Assembly: GCF_000719955.1 (NCBI RefSeq)
Contig: NZ_JOII01000001.1
Span: 1-64,000, forward strand
Reading direction: 5' to 3'
From: Streptomyces albidoflavus
GTDB taxonomy: Bacteria > Actinomycetota > Actinomycetes > Streptomycetales > Streptomycetaceae
Length of the DNA: 64,000 nt
Shown: positions 61,480 to 64,000 of the stretch, piece by piece
Layout: each line of letters begins with the position of its first letter
How positions within the stretch are numbered: the stretch's first letter is position 1
Notes under the pieces: model-generated
The model's database searches: none
What the model saw: only the letters and a program-made list of their open reading frames with translations
Told to the model about the DNA's origin: nothing
Position numbers and translations under genes: made by a program

Positions 61480-61782
61480 TCAGGGCGCCTCCCCCAGCCC
61501 CAGCGGCTCCGCCAGCCCCGTCAGTTCCAGCAGGGCGCGGAGTTGCGGGGTCGGGTGGTGCAGGCGGAGGTGGCAGCCGGTGCGGTGGGCGGTGAGGCGG
61601 AGGCGGGACAGGGCTTCCACGGCGGAGAGTCGCGGGGTGTGGAGGGCGGAGACGTCGCAGACGATCTCGGTGGCCCCGGCGGCGGCGAGGCGGGTCAGTT
61701 CGGCGCAGAGGCGGGGCCCGTCCGAGGGGGAGACGGGGCTGGCCAGCCTCAGTACGGCGGGGTCGGTGACGTCGGCATCCAC
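61480..61782 (-). CDS. STAS-domain protein (anti-sigma-factor antagonist type)
   Basis: A 100-aa STAS domain. Strand-helix order matches SpoIIAA-like proteins: VLRLASPVSPSDGPRLCAEL, then EIVCDVSALHTPRLSAVEALSRL. The usual phosphorylatable Ser (DxSxxxxxDSSG type) is only partly kept: the loop reads DVSALHTPRLSAVE, so phosphorylation is uncertain. It stands between the PadR and deoA genes. No anti-sigma partner is in the window. Confidence 0.8.
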   Translation of the reverse strand: MDADVTDPAVLRLASPVSPSDGPRLCAELTRLAAAGATEIVCDVSALHTPRLSAVEALSRLRLTAHRTGCHLRLHHPTPQLRALLELTGLAEPLGLGEAP

Positions 61783-61848
61783 ACCCGGGCAGACGGCCGG
61801 GCCGCCCGAAAGTCATCGGTGCGGCCCGGCCTTGAGGGTGCGCGGGGG

Positions 61849-63126
61849 TCAGGCGATGCGGTCCAGGACGATCGGCGGGGTGTCGACGGTGGTGCCCGGC
61901 GCGGCGATGTCCCAGGCGGAGCCGAGCGCGTCGAGGGCGCCCGCGAACCGCTCGTCGGTGTCGGTGTGCAGGGTCAGCAGGGGCGCGCCCTCGGTGACCG
62001 TGTCGCCCGGCTTGGCGTGCAACTCGATGCCGGCGGCGGCCTGCACCGGGTCCTCCTTGCGGGCGCGGCCCGCGCCGAGCCGCCAGGCGGCGACGCCGAC
62101 GTCGTAGGCGTCGAGGCGGGAGAGGACGCCGGTGGCGGGGGCGGTGACGGTGTGGGTGTGGCGGGCGGTGGGGAGCGGGGCGTCCGGGTCGCCGCCCTGG
62201 GCGGAGATCATGCGGCGCCAGACGTCCATGGCGGAGCCGTCGGCGAGCTTCTTCGCCGGGTCGGCGTCGTGGATGCCGGCCGCCTCCAGCATGTCCCGGG
62301 CGAGGGCGAGGGTCAGTTCGACCACGTCGGCGGGGCCGCCGCCGGCCAGCACCTCGACCGATTCGCGGACCTCCAGGGCGTTGCCCGCGGTCAGGCCGAG
62401 CGGCGTCGACATGCCGGTGAGCAGGGCGACCGTCTTCACGCCGTGGTCGGTGCCGAGGGAGACCATGGTCTCGGCCAGTTCGCGGGCGTCCTCGACGGTC
62501 TTCATGAAGGCGCCGGTGCCGCACTTGACGTCCAGGACGAGGGAGCCGGTGCCCTCGGCGATCTTCTTCGACATGATCGAGGAGGCGATCAGCGGGATGG
62601 CCTCGACGGTGCCGGTGACGTCGCGCAGCGCGTACAGCTTCTTGTCGGCGGGGGCCAGGCCGTCGCCGGCGGCGCAGATGACGGCGCCGGTGGAGGCGAG
62701 GACGTCGAGGAGTTCGGCGTTGCTGAGCGAGGCGCGCCAGCCGGGGATGGACTCCAGCTTGTCGAGGGTGCCGCCGGTGTGGCCGAGGCCGCGCCCGCTG
62801 AGCTGCGGCACGGCGGCGCCGCAGGCCGCGACGAGCGGGGCGAGCGGCAGGGTGATCTTGTCGCCGACGCCGCCGGTGGAGTGCTTGTCGGCGGTGGGGC
62901 GGGCCAGCGAGGAGAAGTCGAGGCGCTCGCCGGAGGCGATCATGGCGGCGGTCCAGCGGGCGATCTCGCGGCGGTCCATGCCGTTCAGCAGGATCGCCAT
63001 GGCCAGCGCGGACATCTGCTCGTCGGCGACGGCGCCACGCGTGTAGGCGTCGACGGTCCAGTCGATCTGGGCGTCGGTGAGGGGGATGCGGTCGCGCTTG
63101 GCGCGGATGACCGAGATGACGTCCAT
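61849..63126 (-). CDS. deoA: Thymidine phosphorylase
   Basis: A 425-aa pyrimidine nucleoside phosphorylase: thymidine or deoxyuridine plus phosphate gives base and deoxyribose-1-phosphate. Motifs: DKHSTGGVGDK (phosphate loop), GRGLGHTGGTLDKLESI, a domain boundary near 330, and a C-terminal PYNP domain (GVLSRLDAYDVGVAAWRLGAGR). ATG 63126 follows AAAGG. It is 107 nt after cdd on the same strand, separated by an intrinsic terminator-like hairpin. Confidence 0.95.
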   Translation of the reverse strand: MDVISVIRAKRDRIPLTDAQIDWTVDAYTRGAVADEQMSALAMAILLNGMDRREIARWTAAMIASGERLDFSSLARPTADKHSTGGVGDKITLPLAPLVAACGAAVPQLSGRGLGHTGGTLDKLESIPGWRASLSNAELLDVLASTGAVICAAGDGLAPADKKLYALRDVTGTVEAIPLIASSIMSKKIAEGTGSLVLDVKCGTGAFMKTVEDARELAETMVSLGTDHGVKTVALLTGMSTPLGLTAGNALEVRESVEVLAGGGPADVVELTLALARDMLEAAGIHDADPAKKLADGSAMDVWRRMISAQGGDPDAPLPTARHTHTVTAPATGVLSRLDAYDVGVAAWRLGAGRARKEDPVQAAAGIELHAKPGDTVTEGAPLLTLHTDTDERFAGALDALGSAWDIAAPGTTVDTPPIVLDRIA

Positions 63127-63181
63127 CGGTCCGGCCTTTCTTCGGGGAGGCGGGCGTGCGGGCCGCGCCGCCTCGGAGCGG

Positions 63182-63224
63182 AAAAACGGGCGGGGCGGGG
63201 CGCCGGTCCTGGCGCCCCGCCCCG
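63182..63224 (-). terminator. Intrinsic terminator between cdd and deoA
   Basis: 14-bp GC stem, 63191-63204 with 63211-63224, loop GGTCCT. Read on the minus strand it is followed by GCCCG then TTTTT (63186-63182), a real U-tract. It would end most cdd transcription before deoA. Confidence 0.75.
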
Positions 63225-63233
63225 GGGTCGTGC

Positions 63234-63674
63234 CTACGCCTCGCCGGCCGCGTCCTGCGCCGTGAGGTGGCCGGCGCCGAACGCCTGCGGCAGCATCGCG
63301 TCGAGGGTGCGGACGCCCTCGGGGGTGCGCAGCAGCAGCTCCGGGCCGCCGGCCTCGTAGAGGAGCTGGCGGCAGCGGCCGCAGGGGACGAGGGCCGCGC
63401 CGGCGCCGTCCACGCACGCGAAGTGCGTGAGGCGGCCGCCGCCGGTGGCGTGCAGCTGCGAGACCAGGCCGCACTCGGCGCAGAGGCCGATGCCGTAGCT
63501 GGCGTTCTCGACGTTGCACCCGGTGACGATCCGGCCGTCGTCGGTACGGGCGGCGGCGCCGACCGGGTACCCCGAGTAGGGGGCGTACGCCCGGGACATG
63601 GCGTCCCGGGCGGCCTCCAGCAGGGGGCCCCAGCCGCCGGGCGGCTCGGTGGCGGCGGGGCCGGGGGCCGTCAT
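63234..63674 (-). CDS. cdd: Cytidine deaminase
   Basis: A 146-aa zinc deaminase converting (deoxy)cytidine to (deoxy)uridine. The N-terminal basic/Pro leader is followed by RAYAPYSGYPVGAA, CNVENASYG and the zinc motif CAE, with PCGRCRQLL providing two more Cys ligands. ATG 63674 overlaps the permease stop by 4 nt (ATGA), so it is co-translated with the nucleoside transporter. Downstream deoA can use its product. Confidence 0.93.
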   Translation of the reverse strand: MTAPGPAATEPPGGWGPLLEAARDAMSRAYAPYSGYPVGAAARTDDGRIVTGCNVENASYGIGLCAECGLVSQLHATGGGRLTHFACVDGAGAALVPCGRCRQLLYEAGGPELLLRTPEGVRTLDAMLPQAFGAGHLTAQDAAGEA

Positions 63675-64000
63675 CCGGCCTGGCCCTTCCGGTACGGCTT
63701 GTTGTTGTACTTCGGCATGCGTAGTTTCTGCGCCGCCAGGGCCATCACCAGCAGGGTGACGACGTACGGGGTGGCGCCGACCATCTCGTTGGGCACGGTG
63801 TCCGTCATGAAGTACCAGACCAGCACGAGGACGGCGAAGCCGGCCGACACCGCGCCCGTCAGGTAGCTCTTGCGGTAGATCTTCCATACCGCCAGCAGGA
63901 CCAGCACCACCGCGATCAGCAGCAGCAGGGCGTGCACGGTGGTGCCGCCGTTGCGGAGCTGGAGCGCGTCGGAGTAGCCGAAGAGGCCCGCGCCCGCGGC
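63671..64000 (-). CDS. Nucleoside-type ABC transporter permease, partial (C-terminus)
   Basis: The gene enters from the right edge: only the last about 109 residues are inside. It shows GLFGYSDALQLRNGGTTV, a hydrophobic helix (LLLLIAVVLVLLAVW), a second helix (VSAGFAVLVLVWYFM), a third (TPYVVTLLVMALAAQ) and a basic tail. This matches the BmpA/Nup-type nucleoside ABC permeases that usually precede cdd-deoA in Streptomyces. It overlaps the cdd start by 4 nt. Confidence 0.82.
   Translation of the reverse strand, partial: AAGAGLFGYSDALQLRNGGTTVHALLLLIAVVLVLLAVWKIYRKSYLTGAVSAGFAVLVLVWYFMTDTVPNEMVGATPYVVTLLVMALAAQKLRMPKYNNKPYRKGQAG

Noticed and set aside
61444..63360. Long plus-strand frame opposite STAS and deoA
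   Set aside because: Gly/Val/Asp-rich anti-sense shadow without motifs; deoA on the minus strand is unmistakable.
1..64000. CRISPR arrays, insertion sequences, integrases, attachment sites, tRNA or rRNA genes
   Set aside because: No regularly spaced repeats, transposase or integrase motifs, or tRNA-like cloverleaf were seen. Absence is by eye only.

Overview
The window is chromosomal DNA from a Streptomyces species or close relative. The G+C content is very high and the coding frames have nearly all-G/C third positions. Many genes start with GTG and several appear leaderless. The gene content is typical of the genus: AfsQ1/AfsQ2/SigQ, PccB with a small epsilon subunit, an XRE/DUF6879 pair, a lipoprotein L,D-transpeptidase and an MHYT protein. 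From memory, the order hutH, GGDEF protein, enoyl-CoA hydratase, cya, birA, pccB/pccE, maf, accA2, DeoR, lpdA, purine nucleoside phosphorylase, sugar phosphomutase, deoC, ALDH pair, sigQ/afsQ1/afsQ2, add, deoA, cdd follows the S. coelicolor core chromosome around SCO4898-SCO4934. That is recall, not an alignment. No CRISPR array, insertion sequence, prophage, rRNA or tRNA is seen.

Layout. 1-13.3 kb: a DrrAB-type exporter, threonine dehydratase with a divergent MarR regulator, a small sigma-like/membrane protein pair, cystathionine gamma-synthase, a DinB-like protein, a zinc alcohol dehydrogenase, a MacB/FtsX-type ABC system and a lipoprotein L,D-transpeptidase. 13.6-20.7 kb: a putative sortase-type surface protein, hutH, a GAF-GGDEF protein, an enoyl-CoA hydratase, a class III adenylate cyclase and biotin-protein ligase. 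21-27 kb: acyl-CoA carboxylase genes (pccB, pccE, accA2), with maf and two small membrane proteins. BirA would biotinylate AccA2, which pairs with PccB.

27.3-40.7 kb: a secreted beta-propeller-like protein, TetR, DeoR, an LpdA-type flavoprotein, a GGCT-like protein, purine nucleoside phosphorylase, sugar phosphomutase, a PH-domain protein, an alpha/beta hydrolase, deoC and two aldehyde dehydrogenases. 40.8-50.6 kb: small secreted proteins, an uridine-kinase-like protein, an XRE/DUF6879 locus with two tiny partners, then sigQ divergent from afsQ1-afsQ2-lipoprotein. 50.7-64 kb: add, an AraC/DJ-1 divergon, a LysR/MFS divergon, an ECF sigma factor with a SnoaL-like tail, an MHYT protein, a PadR-controlled glycosidase-like gene, a STAS protein, and the nucleoside operon ABC permease-cdd-deoA that runs off the right edge.

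The strongest unifying signal is nucleoside catabolism. The genes present can in principle take a nucleoside through import (permease), deamination (add, cdd), phosphorolysis (purine nucleoside phosphorylase, deoA), pentose-1-phosphate isomerisation (phosphomutase), aldol cleavage (deoC) and acetaldehyde oxidation (ALDH). Three of these genes, 5-19 kb apart, carry the same perfect 12-bp palindrome CTACGCGCGTAG. In each case it lies just upstream of a -10-like hexamer placed 6-7 nt before a start codon that lacks a Shine-Dalgarno sequence. This looks like a dispersed regulon with leaderless promoters. The DeoR-family gene at 29389-30387 is a natural but unproven candidate regulator.
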